From Pseudomonas sp. ANT_J12 (GTDB taxonomy: Bacteria > Pseudomonadota > Gammaproteobacteria > Pseudomonadales > Pseudomonadaceae), in assembly GCF_008370045.1 (NCBI RefSeq), contig NZ_VOBN01000008.1, positions 62,001-126,000 of the forward strand: a stretch of 64,000 nucleotides of DNA, written 5' to 3'. This document shows, one piece after another, positions 8,017 to 16,093 of this stretch. A program made the position numbers and the translations under genes. The notes below the pieces were generated by a model. That model worked only from the letters and a program-made list of their open reading frames with translations. It did no database searches and was not told where the DNA came from. Numbering within the stretch: the stretch's first letter is position 1; each line of letters starts with the position of its first letter.

Positions 8017-9386
8017 ACTTGACCTCCGCTGCGGCGCTCGGCCAGCCAGGTTTCCAGGGTGCCGGTGTGGAAGTCGGCGCTGTGCAGCCACGGTTGTTCC
8101 AGCAGTTCGCCGTGCAACGCCAAGGTGCTGGCCATGCCGGTGAGCGTGGTCCGCCTGACCGCCACCCGCGCGCGGGCCAGGGCTTCGGCGCGATCCGCAC
8201 CGTGCACGATCAGCTTGGCTAACAGCGAGTCATAGTACGGCGGCACGCGGTAGCCTTGATACAGGTGCGTGTCGACGCGAATGCCCTCGCCCTGCGGCCA
8301 GATCAGTTCCTCGACCAGCCCCGGGCTGGGGAAGAAATCCCGCGCCGGGTCTTCAGCGTTCAGGCGCATTTGCAGGGCGGCGCCGTTGAGTCGGATGTCA
8401 CTTTGCTTGAAGCCCAGCGGTTCACCACCGGCAATGCGCAACATGGCCTGGACCAGATCGATGCCGGTGATCAATTCGCTGACCGGGTGCTCCACCTGAA
8501 TCCGCGTATTCATCTCGATAAAGAAGAACTCGCCAGTGGCGTCGTCATACAGGTATTCCAGGGTTCCGGCGCCCTTGTAGCCCAGGGATTCGGTCAGGCG
8601 CACGGCACTGGCGCAGAGCGTCTCCCGTTGCTGCTGGCTGAGGACCGGCGACGGCGCTTCTTCGAAGATTTTCTGGCGTCGACGTTGCAGCGAACACTCG
8701 CGCTCGAACAGATGCACCGCGTGCTGACCGTCGCCCAGGACCTGCACTTCGATGTGCCGGGCCCTGCTGATAAACCGTTCCAGATACACCGCGCCATTGC
8801 CGAACGCCGCCTGGGCTTCGCGCTGGGAACGGGGAAATTCTTCTGCCAGTTGTTGGGCATTTTCGGCGAGGCGAATACCGCGTCCGCCACCACCGGCCGA
8901 GGCTTTGATCAGCAGTGGAAAACCAACGGCTTCGGCGGCTGTGAGCGCCGACTCGACGTCAAACAATTCACCGGGGGAACCCGGCACCACGGGCACGCCG
9001 GCCTCTTGCGCGGTGCGGCGGGCCTCGGCTTTGTCGCCCATGCGCCGGATCGTCTCCGGGCTCGGGCCGACGAAAATCGCCCCGGCGGCGAGGACCGCTT
9101 CGGCGAAATCGGCGTTCTCCGAAAGAAAGCCATAACCGGGGTGTACGGCATTGGCGCCGGTGGCTTTCAAGGCGCCGAGCAAGGCTTCGACGTTGAGGTA
9201 ACTTTTATCCGCGCGGGCCGGGCCGAGGACGTGGATTTCATCGGCCATGCGCGCGGCCTGGGAGTCGACGTCCGCCTCGCTGCACGCCGCGACGGTGGGA
9301 ATCCCCAGCGCTTTGGCAGCGCGGATAATCCGCACGGCGATCTCGCCACGGTTGGCGATCAGTAATTTATGAATGGCTTGCGTCAT
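8013..9386 (-). CDS. Biotin carboxylase subunit (AccC-like) of the pxp-linked cluster
   Basis: This 457-residue ATP-grasp enzyme carboxylates biotin on a carrier protein. It shows the complete biotin carboxylase layout: N-terminal KLLIANRGEIAVRI, the glycine-rich ATP loop KASAGGGGRG, GAGTLEYLYD, and MNTRIQVEHPVSE with catalytic Glu/Arg/His. Length is normal for AccC. Its place between a single-domain biotin carrier and PxpB/PxpC suggests a dedicated copy rather than the housekeeping fatty-acid enzyme, which normally sits with accB. A KipI/KipA pair as the carboxyltransferase half, as in urea amidolyase, is an inference from fold and context. Confidence 0.9.
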   Translation of the reverse strand: MTQAIHKLLIANRGEIAVRIIRAAKALGIPTVAACSEADVDSQAARMADEIHVLGPARADKSYLNVEALLGALKATGANAVHPGYGFLSENADFAEAVLAAGAIFVGPSPETIRRMGDKAEARRTAQEAGVPVVPGSPGELFDVESALTAAEAVGFPLLIKASAGGGGRGIRLAENAQQLAEEFPRSQREAQAAFGNGAVYLERFISRARHIEVQVLGDGQHAVHLFERECSLQRRRQKIFEEAPSPVLSQQQRETLCASAVRLTESLGYKGAGTLEYLYDDATGEFFFIEMNTRIQVEHPVSELITGIDLVQAMLRIAGGEPLGFKQSDIRLNGAALQMRLNAEDPARDFFPSPGLVEELIWPQGEGIRVDTHLYQGYRVPPYYDSLLAKLIVHGADRAEALARARVAVRRTTLTGMASTLALHGELLEQPWLHSADFHTGTLETWLAERRSGGQV

Positions 9387-9396
9387 GATCGCGCCC

Positions 9397-9642
9397 TCAC
9401 TCGTCGTCGAGTGTTGCGACGACCTGACCCGGTTCCACCGGATCGCCGTCTTCTACCAGGAATGCGCTGAGGCGACCCGCCGTCCCGGCGGTCAGTTCGG
9501 AAAACTGCTTCATGACCTCGATCAGGCCAATCACCGTGTCGGCACTGACCTGCGCGCCCACCTCGACGAAGTTCGCCGATTCGGGGGTGGCTTTGCGGTA
9601 GAAGGTCCCGGGCAACGGGGTGATTACAGTGTGTTCGGCCAT
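9397..9642 (-). CDS. Small biotin carboxyl carrier protein
   Basis: This 81-residue protein is a lone biotinyl domain. The biotin-accepting lysine is Lys45 in IEVMKQF, on the expected hairpin between two beta halves; the usual AMKM is replaced by VMKQ, a variant common in small biotin/lipoyl carriers. GQVVATLD closes the domain. It lacks the proline/alanine linker and N-terminal part of the housekeeping AccB. A ribosome-binding site (AAGAGGAA) precedes ATG. It sits 10 nt before the AccC-like gene and would be its partner. Confidence 0.88.
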   Translation of the reverse strand: MAEHTVITPLPGTFYRKATPESANFVEVGAQVSADTVIGLIEVMKQFSELTAGTAGRLSAFLVEDGDPVEPGQVVATLDDE

Positions 9643-9734
9643 GTCTGTTCCTCTTGGAATAGTTGTAGAAAGGCAGGCAAAAATGAATCGGTGTGCAAAC
9701 CCTGGCGTCTGTGTGCCAGGTGTCTCGTCCTGAT

Positions 9735-10493
9735 TTAGCGCGGTGCGCGGACCTCGATCCCGGCGCTGTCGAGGGCACGGCGCGTGGCTTCGACCAACGC
9801 CAGGGCGCCCGGGGTATCGCTGTGTAAACAGATGGAATCGAATTCGATCGCCAGGTCTTCACCCTCGACCGTGCGCACCACGCCTTGCTGACAGGCACGC
9901 AGTACTCGCGCGGCGACTTGCGCCGGATCGTAGGCGCGGACGTTGCGGGTAAAGACGATGGAGCCCGTGAGGTCGTATTCGCGGTCGGCGTAGAACTCGC
10001 GGATCACCGGCTGGCCGAGCTCTTTGGCGACTCGCCAGATCACCGAGTCGGGCATGCAATACAGCAGCAACTCTGGCTCCAGGCGCTGGAGATTTTCCAC
10101 CAGCAAACGCGCGGCCTCTTCGTCCCGGGCCAGGTGCATGTAGAGCGCGCCATGGGGCTTGATGTGTTGCAGGGCCACGCCTTGAACCCGGGCGAGTTCA
10201 CGCAGGGCGCCCAACTGGTAGAGCATGTCGTCGACCAGTTCCTGGGCCGGTGCATTGATGTGTCGACGGCCGAAACCGACCAGGTCGCGAAACCCCGGAT
10301 GCGCGCCGATGGCCACACCCAGGCGCTTGGCCTGCTCGATGGTGCGGCGCATGGTGCTGGGGTCGCCGGCATGAAAACCGGTGGCGATATTGGCCGAGCT
10401 GATGAAGCCCATCAGCTCATTGTCGACGCCATCGCCGATGGTCCATGGGCCGAAGCCTTCGCCCATGTCCGAGTTGAAATCTACTGCTTGCAT
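9735..10493 (-). CDS. pxpA: 5-oxoprolinase subunit PxpA (LamB/YcsF family)
   Basis: This 252-residue protein begins with the family hallmark VDFNSDMGEGFG and contains SANIATGFHAGDP, HPGFRDLVGFGRR and HIKPHGALY. These are the conserved Asp/Glu/His motifs of the YcsF/LamB fold. ATG 10493 is preferred over upstream in-frame starts because AGGAG lies 8 nt ahead and the known N-terminus follows. It is the first gene of the minus-strand operon pxpA, biotin carrier, AccC, pxpB, pxpC. An inverted-repeat operator and a divergent LysR gene lie immediately upstream. Confidence 0.92.
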   Translation of the reverse strand: MQAVDFNSDMGEGFGPWTIGDGVDNELMGFISSANIATGFHAGDPSTMRRTIEQAKRLGVAIGAHPGFRDLVGFGRRHINAPAQELVDDMLYQLGALRELARVQGVALQHIKPHGALYMHLARDEEAARLLVENLQRLEPELLLYCMPDSVIWRVAKELGQPVIREFYADREYDLTGSIVFTRNVRAYDPAQVAARVLRACQQGVVRTVEGEDLAIEFDSICLHSDTPGALALVEATRRALDSAGIEVRAPR

Positions 10494-10575
10494 AACGCTT
10501 GCTCCTGACGCTTGTGACTTCATGCAGCCCAAGTTAGATTCCTCCGTACCCCTTGGGAAGATCTATTAACAGATA

Positions 10576-10601
10576 GGGTATCTTCTGAAAAACAGATACC
10601 C
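10576..10601. promoter_or_regulatory. Inverted-repeat operator between pxpA operon and LysR gene
   Basis: GGGTATCT (10576-10583) and AGATACCC (10594-10601) form a perfect 8-bp inverted repeat with a 10-nt spacer. An AACAGATA motif is repeated around it. Its centre lies 95 nt before pxpA and 30 nt before the LysR gene, the usual place for a LysR-type site serving both promoters. Confidence 0.7.
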
Positions 10602-10618
10602 CATCGTCGGGAGAACTC

Positions 10619-11536
10619 ATGTCACTGACCCTGCGCCAAGTCCGCTATTTCGTCGCCACCGCCGAGATCGGGCAAATTTCCCAGGCCGCGATTCATCTCA
10701 ACATTTCGCAATCGGCGGTCACCACGGCGATCAAGGAACTGGAAGGAATGCTGGGCGCGCTGTTGTTCCAGCGCTCGGCCCAGGGCATGAGCCTGACCGA
10801 TGCCGGGCGGCATTTTCTGAATCGCGCGTATGTGATTCTGCGCAGCGTCGATGACGCGATGAACAGCCCGTTGCCGGACATTCGCGCCAGTGGCCTGCTG
10901 CGTCTGGCGGCGAGTTACACGGTGATCGGCTACTTCCTGCCGCACCATTTGCAGCGGCTGGAACATTGGCATCCGGACGTGGCCATCGAAGTCCACGAAC
11001 AGGAACGCACGGCCATCGAGGAAGGCCTGCTGGAAGGTCGATTCGACATGGCCGTGGTGCTCACCGCGAACCTCACGCACCCGGACATCGTCTCGGAAAT
11101 CCTGTTCAATTCCGAGCGCCGGTTGTGGCTGCCCAGCCACCATCCGCTGTGCGAACGTTCGGCGGTCAGCCTCGCCGATGTGGCGAAGGAACCCTACATC
11201 CTGCTGACCGTCGACGAAGCCGAACAAAGTGCGATGCGTTACTGGGAACACGCACGCCAGCAACCCAATGTGCGGGTGCGCACCAGTTCAGTGGAAGCGG
11301 TGCGCAGCATGGTCGCCAATGGCAGCGGCGTGGCGATCCTCTCGGACCTGGTGCACCGCCCCTGGTCGCTGGAAGGCAAACGCATCGAAACCCTGACAAT
11401 CACCGACAAGGTGACGCCCATGAGCGTCGGTTTGGCGTGGCATCGCGAGCGGGAATTCAGCCCGGCGATGCAGGCGTTTCGTAATTACTTCCACGATGCG
11501 TTTCTGGCGCCGCAACAACTGTCTGCGCGACGTTGA
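10619..11536 (+). CDS. LysR-type regulator of the pxp cluster
   Basis: This 305-residue LysR-type transcriptional regulator has an N-terminal winged helix-turn-helix (about residues 3-62, including QVRYFVATAEIGQISQAA and SQSAVTTAIKELE) and a C-terminal periplasmic-binding-protein-like effector domain from about residue 90. It is transcribed divergently from pxpA, 125 nt apart, with a perfect inverted repeat in the gap. The natural inference is that it senses a pathway intermediate and controls the pxp operon and itself. The effector is unknown. Confidence 0.85.
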   Translation: MSLTLRQVRYFVATAEIGQISQAAIHLNISQSAVTTAIKELEGMLGALLFQRSAQGMSLTDAGRHFLNRAYVILRSVDDAMNSPLPDIRASGLLRLAASYTVIGYFLPHHLQRLEHWHPDVAIEVHEQERTAIEEGLLEGRFDMAVVLTANLTHPDIVSEILFNSERRLWLPSHHPLCERSAVSLADVAKEPYILLTVDEAEQSAMRYWEHARQQPNVRVRTSSVEAVRSMVANGSGVAILSDLVHRPWSLEGKRIETLTITDKVTPMSVGLAWHREREFSPAMQAFRNYFHDAFLAPQQLSARR

Positions 11537-11673
11537 AAACCGCATGCACGATTTTCCAGCATTCGAATACCACCCTAAAAATCGGTGATGGTCGTCCCGG
11601 CAATCGTTTCGGCAAAGCCCATTCCGAACACTCGCTCAGGCGTTTCAAAACGGCGTCGGTTAGGCGGGTGTGA

Positions 11674-12423
11674 TCAGTAGCCCACCCCGCGCACGCCACC
11701 CGATGCCCGGATCGATTCTCCGGTGATCCAGTGCGAGTCACCGGAGGCCAGAAACACGGCCAGCGGCGCAATATCTTCCGGCTCACCAAACCGGCCCAGC
11801 GGCGTGCCCGCGATCAGCCTTTCGCCAAACTCACCGGCGAAGTTACCGTCCGTAGCAGGTGTATTGGTGTGGCCAGGCATGATCGCGTTGACCCGGATAC
11901 CGCGCGGCCCAAGCTCCCGGGCCAGGGCGAAGGTCAATGTGTCGACCGCGCCTTTGGTGGCCGAATACACACTGGATGCCAGATAGGGATCGGTGCTGAG
12001 AATCGAGCTGAGGTTGATGATGCTGCCCGCATGGCCAAACAGTTTGACGGCTTCTCGAGCGGCCAACAGATAGCCGAGCACATTGAGGTTGAACTGCTGA
12101 TGAAATGCTTCCTCGGTGAAGTCTTCGAGCATTTGAAACACCGCGACGCCGGCATTGTTCACCAGAATATCCAGGGTTCCGTAGTTGCTCCTGACGGTGT
12201 CGAACAAGCGAATCACGTCGGCAGACTGGCTCATGTCCGCCTGAATGACGACGGCGTTGCCGCCCAATGCCTGGATCTGCGCCACCACCGCATCGGCGTC
12301 GCTTTTGCTGGTCGCATAGTTCACCACCACCGTGGCGCCTGCGGCACCGAGCGCCTTGGCGATCCCCGCACCGATGCCTTTCGATGCGCCGGTGACCACT
12401 GCAATTTTGCCTTCGAGTTTCAT
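11674..12423 (-). CDS. SDR-family NAD(P)-dependent oxidoreductase
   Basis: This 249-residue classical short-chain dehydrogenase has the cofactor motif TGASKGIG (residues 11-18), NNAG in ILVNNAGVAVF, and the catalytic YxxxK in SVYSATKGA, with upstream Ser in INLSSILS. The C-terminus ARELGPRGIRVNAIMPGHTNTP is typical. The Asn-Tyr-Ala-Thr-Ser stretch after the second strand suggests NADP preference. The open frame extends 113 codons upstream, but ATG 12423 gives the standard N-terminus. An AraC-type regulator is divergent, 131 nt away, and is the likely regulator. The substrate is unknown; many homologues are annotated 3-oxoacyl-ACP reductase-like. Confidence 0.88.
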   Translation of the reverse strand: MKLEGKIAVVTGASKGIGAGIAKALGAAGATVVVNYATSKSDADAVVAQIQALGGNAVVIQADMSQSADVIRLFDTVRSNYGTLDILVNNAGVAVFQMLEDFTEEAFHQQFNLNVLGYLLAAREAVKLFGHAGSIINLSSILSTDPYLASSVYSATKGAVDTLTFALARELGPRGIRVNAIMPGHTNTPATDGNFAGEFGERLIAGTPLGRFGEPEDIAPLAVFLASGDSHWITGESIRASGGVRGVGY

Positions 12424-12554
12424 GTCATGACCTTTTAAACAGGAGTGATGTGTCGCACCAGTATTCGCGCAACCGCCGGTCAAACGGTTGCCGGTTCTTC
12501 CCCGATGCTTGCCTATTCTTCTCGCACGCCTTGCTTTGCACGCGGGTCTGCGCC

Positions 12555-13430
12555 ATGTTCGACCCCATGAATGAAGCAATGGATGAGCTGCGCAGCATCG
12601 TGATGCGCGCGCAAGACAAGTGGACGGACACGGGCCTTGCGCGCGTGTCGATGGTCCGGGCCGAGGCGTGTGCGAATCAGGTGTATCAACCGATGCTGCA
12701 CCTGGTGCTTCAAGGCTCCAAGACGTTGTCGATTGGCGATCAGGTGTTGCAGTACCCGCCAATCAGCTATTTCCTGGTGCCCGTGGACGTCCCCGCCACC
12801 GGCGAGATCTACCCTGGCGCCCCGGGCGAACCCTACCTCGCCATCAGCCTGACCCTGGACCCCAACGTCATTGCCACCTTGCTGGTGGATGAGGTCAAAA
12901 CCGGCGAGCAGCCCACCGACAGTGGCTTTGCTGCAGTGACGGCGCCGACTGACCTGATTGACGCCTGGCTACGGATGATGCGGCTGATGGATCGCCCACA
13001 CGAGGCGGCGGTACTGGCGCCGATGATCGAGCGAGAGATTCTGTTTCGAATCCTGCAAGGGCCGTTCGGCGCGATGCTGCGGGAAATCGCGCGACCCGAT
13101 GGCCGACTGGCGCAGATCCGGCGTTCCACTTTATGGATCCGCGAGCACTACGCCGAACCCTTTCGTGTGGAACCCCTCGCGGCGATGGCGGATATGAGCG
13201 TCTCGGCGTTCTATCGTCACTTCAAAGCCATCACCGGCATGGCGCCCATTCAGTACCAGAAACGCCTGCGCCTGCTCAGGGCACGCTGGTTGCTGCTGTT
13301 CGATCCGCGCGATGCCGCTTCCATCGCCTTCACCGTGGGCTATGAAAGCGCCTCGCAATTCAGTCGTGAATATGCGCGCCTGTTCGGGATGCCACCGGGG
13401 CGAGATGCGGCGCGGTTCAGACCGCAATAA
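12555..13430 (+). CDS. AraC-family transcriptional regulator with AraC_N domain
   Basis: This 291-residue protein has an N-terminal cupin-like AraC_N domain (LHLVLQGSKTLSIGDQVLQ, PPISYFLVPVDVP) and two C-terminal helix-turn-helix motifs (FRVEPLAAMADMSVSAFYRHF and DAASIAFTVGYESASQFSREY). Such regulators often control neighbouring oxidoreductase genes, here the divergent SDR. Start 12555 is chosen for the family N-terminus (MFDPMNEAMDEL); ATG 12567 is an alternative. An intrinsic terminator follows immediately. Confidence 0.85.
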   Translation: MFDPMNEAMDELRSIVMRAQDKWTDTGLARVSMVRAEACANQVYQPMLHLVLQGSKTLSIGDQVLQYPPISYFLVPVDVPATGEIYPGAPGEPYLAISLTLDPNVIATLLVDEVKTGEQPTDSGFAAVTAPTDLIDAWLRMMRLMDRPHEAAVLAPMIEREILFRILQGPFGAMLREIARPDGRLAQIRRSTLWIREHYAEPFRVEPLAAMADMSVSAFYRHFKAITGMAPIQYQKRLRLLRARWLLLFDPRDAASIAFTVGYESASQFSREYARLFGMPPGRDAARFRPQ

Positions 13431-13432
13431 GC

Positions 13433-13470
13433 AAAAAAAACCCCGCAACCTCATGAGGCGCGGGGTTAAA
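13433..13470. terminator. Bidirectional intrinsic terminator after the AraC gene
   Basis: An A-rich tract, then CCCCGC..GCGGGG closing a loop (AACCTCATGAG), then TTAAAAAA. The A and T flanks allow termination in either direction. It begins 3 nt after the AraC stop codon. Confidence 0.8.
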
Positions 13471-13649
13471 AAATTGGTTGGTTGCGGCCAACCAAAGGAG
13501 CTTCGTTGAAAACCGGTGACATTCCTGAGCAGCGTTTTCGATGGAGGCGATTCTCAACGTTTATCCGGCGAAGCAGAACTTGTCATTGGTGATTGTCACT
13601 ATTAGTCGAACCGATGGTCGGGCGACGGGCACAAAAAAAAGGCAATAAA

Positions 13650-13695
13650 AAAAGGGGACAGATCTATTTTCTGGAAAATAGATCCGTCCCCTTTT
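13650..13695. repeat. Long perfect-type hairpin ('aaaaggggacag' palindrome)
   Basis: Two 22-nt arms, AAAAGGGGACAGATCTATTT.. and its complement, pair with a single mismatch around a 2-nt loop. The AAAAGGGGAC ends are shared with dispersed palindromic repeats seen in pseudomonads and related bacteria. It sits directly downstream of tRNA-Gln on the minus strand and could also terminate that transcript. Confidence 0.7.
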
Positions 13696-13704
13696 TAGGG
13701 AATA

Positions 13705-13779
13705 TGGCAGGGGCGGCTGGATTTGAACCAACGCATGGCAGGATCAAAACCTGCTGCCTTACCGCTTGGCGACGCCCCT
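13705..13779 (-). tRNA. tRNA-Gln (anticodon UUG)
   Basis: On the minus strand a 75-nt cloverleaf can be drawn. Acceptor AGGGGCG pairs with CGCCCCT, a D-arm with AAGCGGTAAGG follows, and the anticodon arm GCAGG-TTTTGAT-CCTGC carries UUG. The T-arm has TTCAAAT and the CCA is encoded (13705-13707). A plausible promoter lies upstream (TTCCCA, 17 nt, TTAAAT). No integrase or repeated 3'-end fragment is visible nearby, so there is no sign of an inserted island at this gene. Confidence 0.95.
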
Positions 13780-13866
13780 GCAAGAGCGGGCGGGAATTTA
13801 ACAACTTTCGCCGCGTCTGGGAAGCCCCCTTCATAAATAAATTTGTTTTAAAACAGCCAGTTGCCA

Positions 13867-14979
13867 TTAAACCGATGGTTGGTGACTGGTGACACAGTGA
13901 ATACCGCCGCCCCCGGCGCTGATCGCGTCGATATTGAGCTGCACCACCTCACGCTCCGGGTAGAGCTGCGACAACAGCTCAAGAGCCTTTGCATCCGCTG
14001 TCTTGTCACCAAATTCGGGCGCGATGATCGCCCCGTTGATCACGAAGTAATTGATGTAGCCGGCCGCAAAATCCGGGTTGCTGCGGTTGAATTTGCTCTT
14101 GCGCGGCTTGAGCGGTGGCGACACGGTGTGGACCTGTAGTTTGCGACCCTGCGCGTCCGTGGCGTTTTTGAGAATGTCCAGATGCGCGCGGGTGACCTTG
14201 TAATCGAAGGATGCAGGGTCGTTGTCGAGGTTGGCGATCACCACGCCAGGTTTGGCAAAGCGCGCGTAGAAATCCACGTGAGCATCGGTGATGTCCTTGC
14301 CCTTGATGCCCGGCAGCCAGATGATTTTGCGCAGGCCCAATTGGGCTTTCAGTTCCTCTTCGACCTCGGCCTTGCTCCAGTCGGGGTTGCGGTTGCTATT
14401 GATCCAGCTGCTTTCGGTCATGATCCCGGTGCCATGGCCATCCACTTCGATCGCACCGCCCTCGCCCACCAGTTCGCTGCGCACATAATCGGCCTGCGCG
14501 TTGCTCGCCACCCGAGCGGCCAATTGCGCATCCTTGCCATGCTGCTGCTTGTTGCCCCAACCATTGAAGTTGAAATCCACCGCACCCAATCCGCCTTTCC
14601 CATCGATGACAAAGTTGGCGCCGATATCGCGCATCCAGATGTCGTCGAGTTCGGTGATGACGTAGATGACATTGCGCGTGCCGCAATGCTTCTCGGCCAA
14701 CGCCCGCTCACGCTGACGGCAGAACACGGTTACCGGTTCATAGCGGGCGATGGTGCGCGCAATCAGGCCCAGGGCGGCTTGCACATCGGCGGTGAAATCG
14801 GCCCAGATCGCCTCCTGCGCGCCGAACGCGATGAAGGCCCGCTGGTGTTTGTCGCCCTCGTCCGGCATGTGCCAGCCCTGAGCCACCGCCGCTTGCACGC
14901 GCGTCAGCCCCAGGGAGGCGGCGATGCCCACACCGGCGACAACCGACGCCTGTTTGATGAAATCCCGACGCGTCGGCAT
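13867..14979 (-). CDS. Tat-exported agmatine deiminase-like (peptidyl-arginine deiminase family) protein
   Basis: This 370-residue enzyme starts with a twin-arginine signal (PTRRDFIKQ followed by a hydrophobic stretch to about residue 35), so it should be folded in the cytoplasm and exported. The mature part matches agmatine deiminases: DDIWMRDIGANFV, GEGGAIEVDGHG, DAHVDFYARF and the catalytic cysteine in GGGIHCVTSHQP, all aligned with the same motifs of aguA at 17007. ATG 14979 is preferred because AGGGAGA lies just ahead. It is the last gene of the agu operon, 14 nt after the PotF-like gene. A periplasmic enzyme could convert external agmatine to N-carbamoylputrescine; substrate inferred. 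Confidence 0.85.
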   Translation of the reverse strand: MPTRRDFIKQASVVAGVGIAASLGLTRVQAAVAQGWHMPDEGDKHQRAFIAFGAQEAIWADFTADVQAALGLIARTIARYEPVTVFCRQRERALAEKHCGTRNVIYVITELDDIWMRDIGANFVIDGKGGLGAVDFNFNGWGNKQQHGKDAQLAARVASNAQADYVRSELVGEGGAIEVDGHGTGIMTESSWINSNRNPDWSKAEVEEELKAQLGLRKIIWLPGIKGKDITDAHVDFYARFAKPGVVIANLDNDPASFDYKVTRAHLDILKNATDAQGRKLQVHTVSPPLKPRKSKFNRSNPDFAAGYINYFVINGAIIAPEFGDKTADAKALELLSQLYPEREVVQLNIDAISAGGGGIHCVTSHQPSV

Positions 14980-14993
14980 GTAGTTCTCCCTGA

Positions 14994-16091
14994 TCATTTC
15001 GCAGTGGCCGTCTTGAATTTAGTCCAGGTCCGCATGCGCGCTCGCATATCAGCCTGGGGAATGTCTTGGCCGGGAATCAGCCGCGCATAGGTGGCCTCAT
15101 CAAGGTAGATATCCGGGTTGTTGCGCATCGTCGCATCGACATCCGGCCGGGCCTTGGCATTGGAAGTGGGATAGCCGGTGAAGTTACTGATGGCCGCCAT
15201 GTTCTGCGGGCGCATGACGAAGTTGATGAACGCGTAGGCGTATTCCGGGTGTTGCGCGTCAACCGGAATCGCCATGGTGTCCATCCACACCGTGGTGCCT
15301 TCGCGGGGGATGCGGTACTGGAACGCAGTCTGCTTGCCGGCGCTGTCCGACGTCCGCTGCGCCTGGGTCATGTCGCCGCTGTAGCCGAGGGACAGGCACA
15401 GGTTACCGTTCACCAGGTCGGTCACTGGCTGCGACTGGAACTTGCGAATGTACGGCCGCAGTTTCATCAGTAGCTCACTCGCCGCCGCCAGGTCTTGCGG
15501 CTTGGCACTGCGCGGTTCGCGACCGAGGTAGTTGAGCACCACCGCCAGCACCTCGTCGGGCGAGTCGATCATCGAGATACCGCAATCGGCGAATTTGGCC
15601 GCCAGTTCCGGCTTGAACAACATGTCCAGGCTGTTAACCGGCGCATCCGGTGCGCGTTGTTTGATCTGCTCGGCGTTGTAGGTCAGGCCGATGGTGCCCC
15701 AGGTGTAGGGCACGGTGGCTGTTCTCGAGAACTCGTAATGAGAACGCAGTTTTTTCAAGCCGGGCTCGATGTCGCCCACAGCGGTGAGTTTGGCTTGGTC
15801 CAGCGGCAACAAGCTGTGGGCGCGCATTAAGCGTTCGGCCACGGTGTCACCGGGGAAGATCAGGTCGTAACCACTGCCGCCGGCGAGCATTTTCGCCTCC
15901 AGGGTTTCGCTGCCGTCCATGACGTCGTAGATCACCTTGATCCCGGTTTCAGCGGTGAATTTACTCAACGTGTCTTCGGCAAAATAATCGGCCCAGTTGT
16001 ACAGCCGCAGGGTTTTCTCTTCAGCGTGCAGCGACGGCGCGACACACGCCAGTGCCAGGGCACCGAGCAGCAGTTGGTTGGCAATGCGCAT
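14994..16091 (-). CDS. Polyamine-binding periplasmic protein (PotF/SpuD family)
   Basis: This 365-residue protein has a signal peptide (to SLHA, about residue 23) and the PotF family opening LRLYNWADYF. It continues with FTAETGIKVIYDVMDGSETLEAKML, GYDLIFPG and VPYTWGTIGLTYN, all typical of putrescine/spermidine-binding proteins. The ATG at 16091, with AAGGGG 7 nt ahead, is preferred to an in-frame TTG two codons earlier. No ABC permease or ATPase genes accompany it; its neighbours are aguB and an exported deiminase. It may feed an unlinked transporter or act as an extracellular ligand sensor for agmatine or putrescine. Confidence 0.88.
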   Translation of the reverse strand: MRIANQLLLGALALACVAPSLHAEEKTLRLYNWADYFAEDTLSKFTAETGIKVIYDVMDGSETLEAKMLAGGSGYDLIFPGDTVAERLMRAHSLLPLDQAKLTAVGDIEPGLKKLRSHYEFSRTATVPYTWGTIGLTYNAEQIKQRAPDAPVNSLDMLFKPELAAKFADCGISMIDSPDEVLAVVLNYLGREPRSAKPQDLAAASELLMKLRPYIRKFQSQPVTDLVNGNLCLSLGYSGDMTQAQRTSDSAGKQTAFQYRIPREGTTVWMDTMAIPVDAQHPEYAYAFINFVMRPQNMAAISNFTGYPTSNAKARPDVDATMRNNPDIYLDEATYARLIPGQDIPQADMRARMRTWTKFKTATAK

Positions 16092-16093
16092 GT

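Noticed and set aside
8013..9642. Housekeeping acetyl-CoA carboxylase accB-accC
   Set aside because: The carrier is a single domain without the AccB N-terminal part, and both genes are embedded in the pxp operon.
13705..13779. tRNA-Gln as an integration site
   Set aside because: No integrase, no duplicated 3' fragment and no island-like gene set lies beside it.
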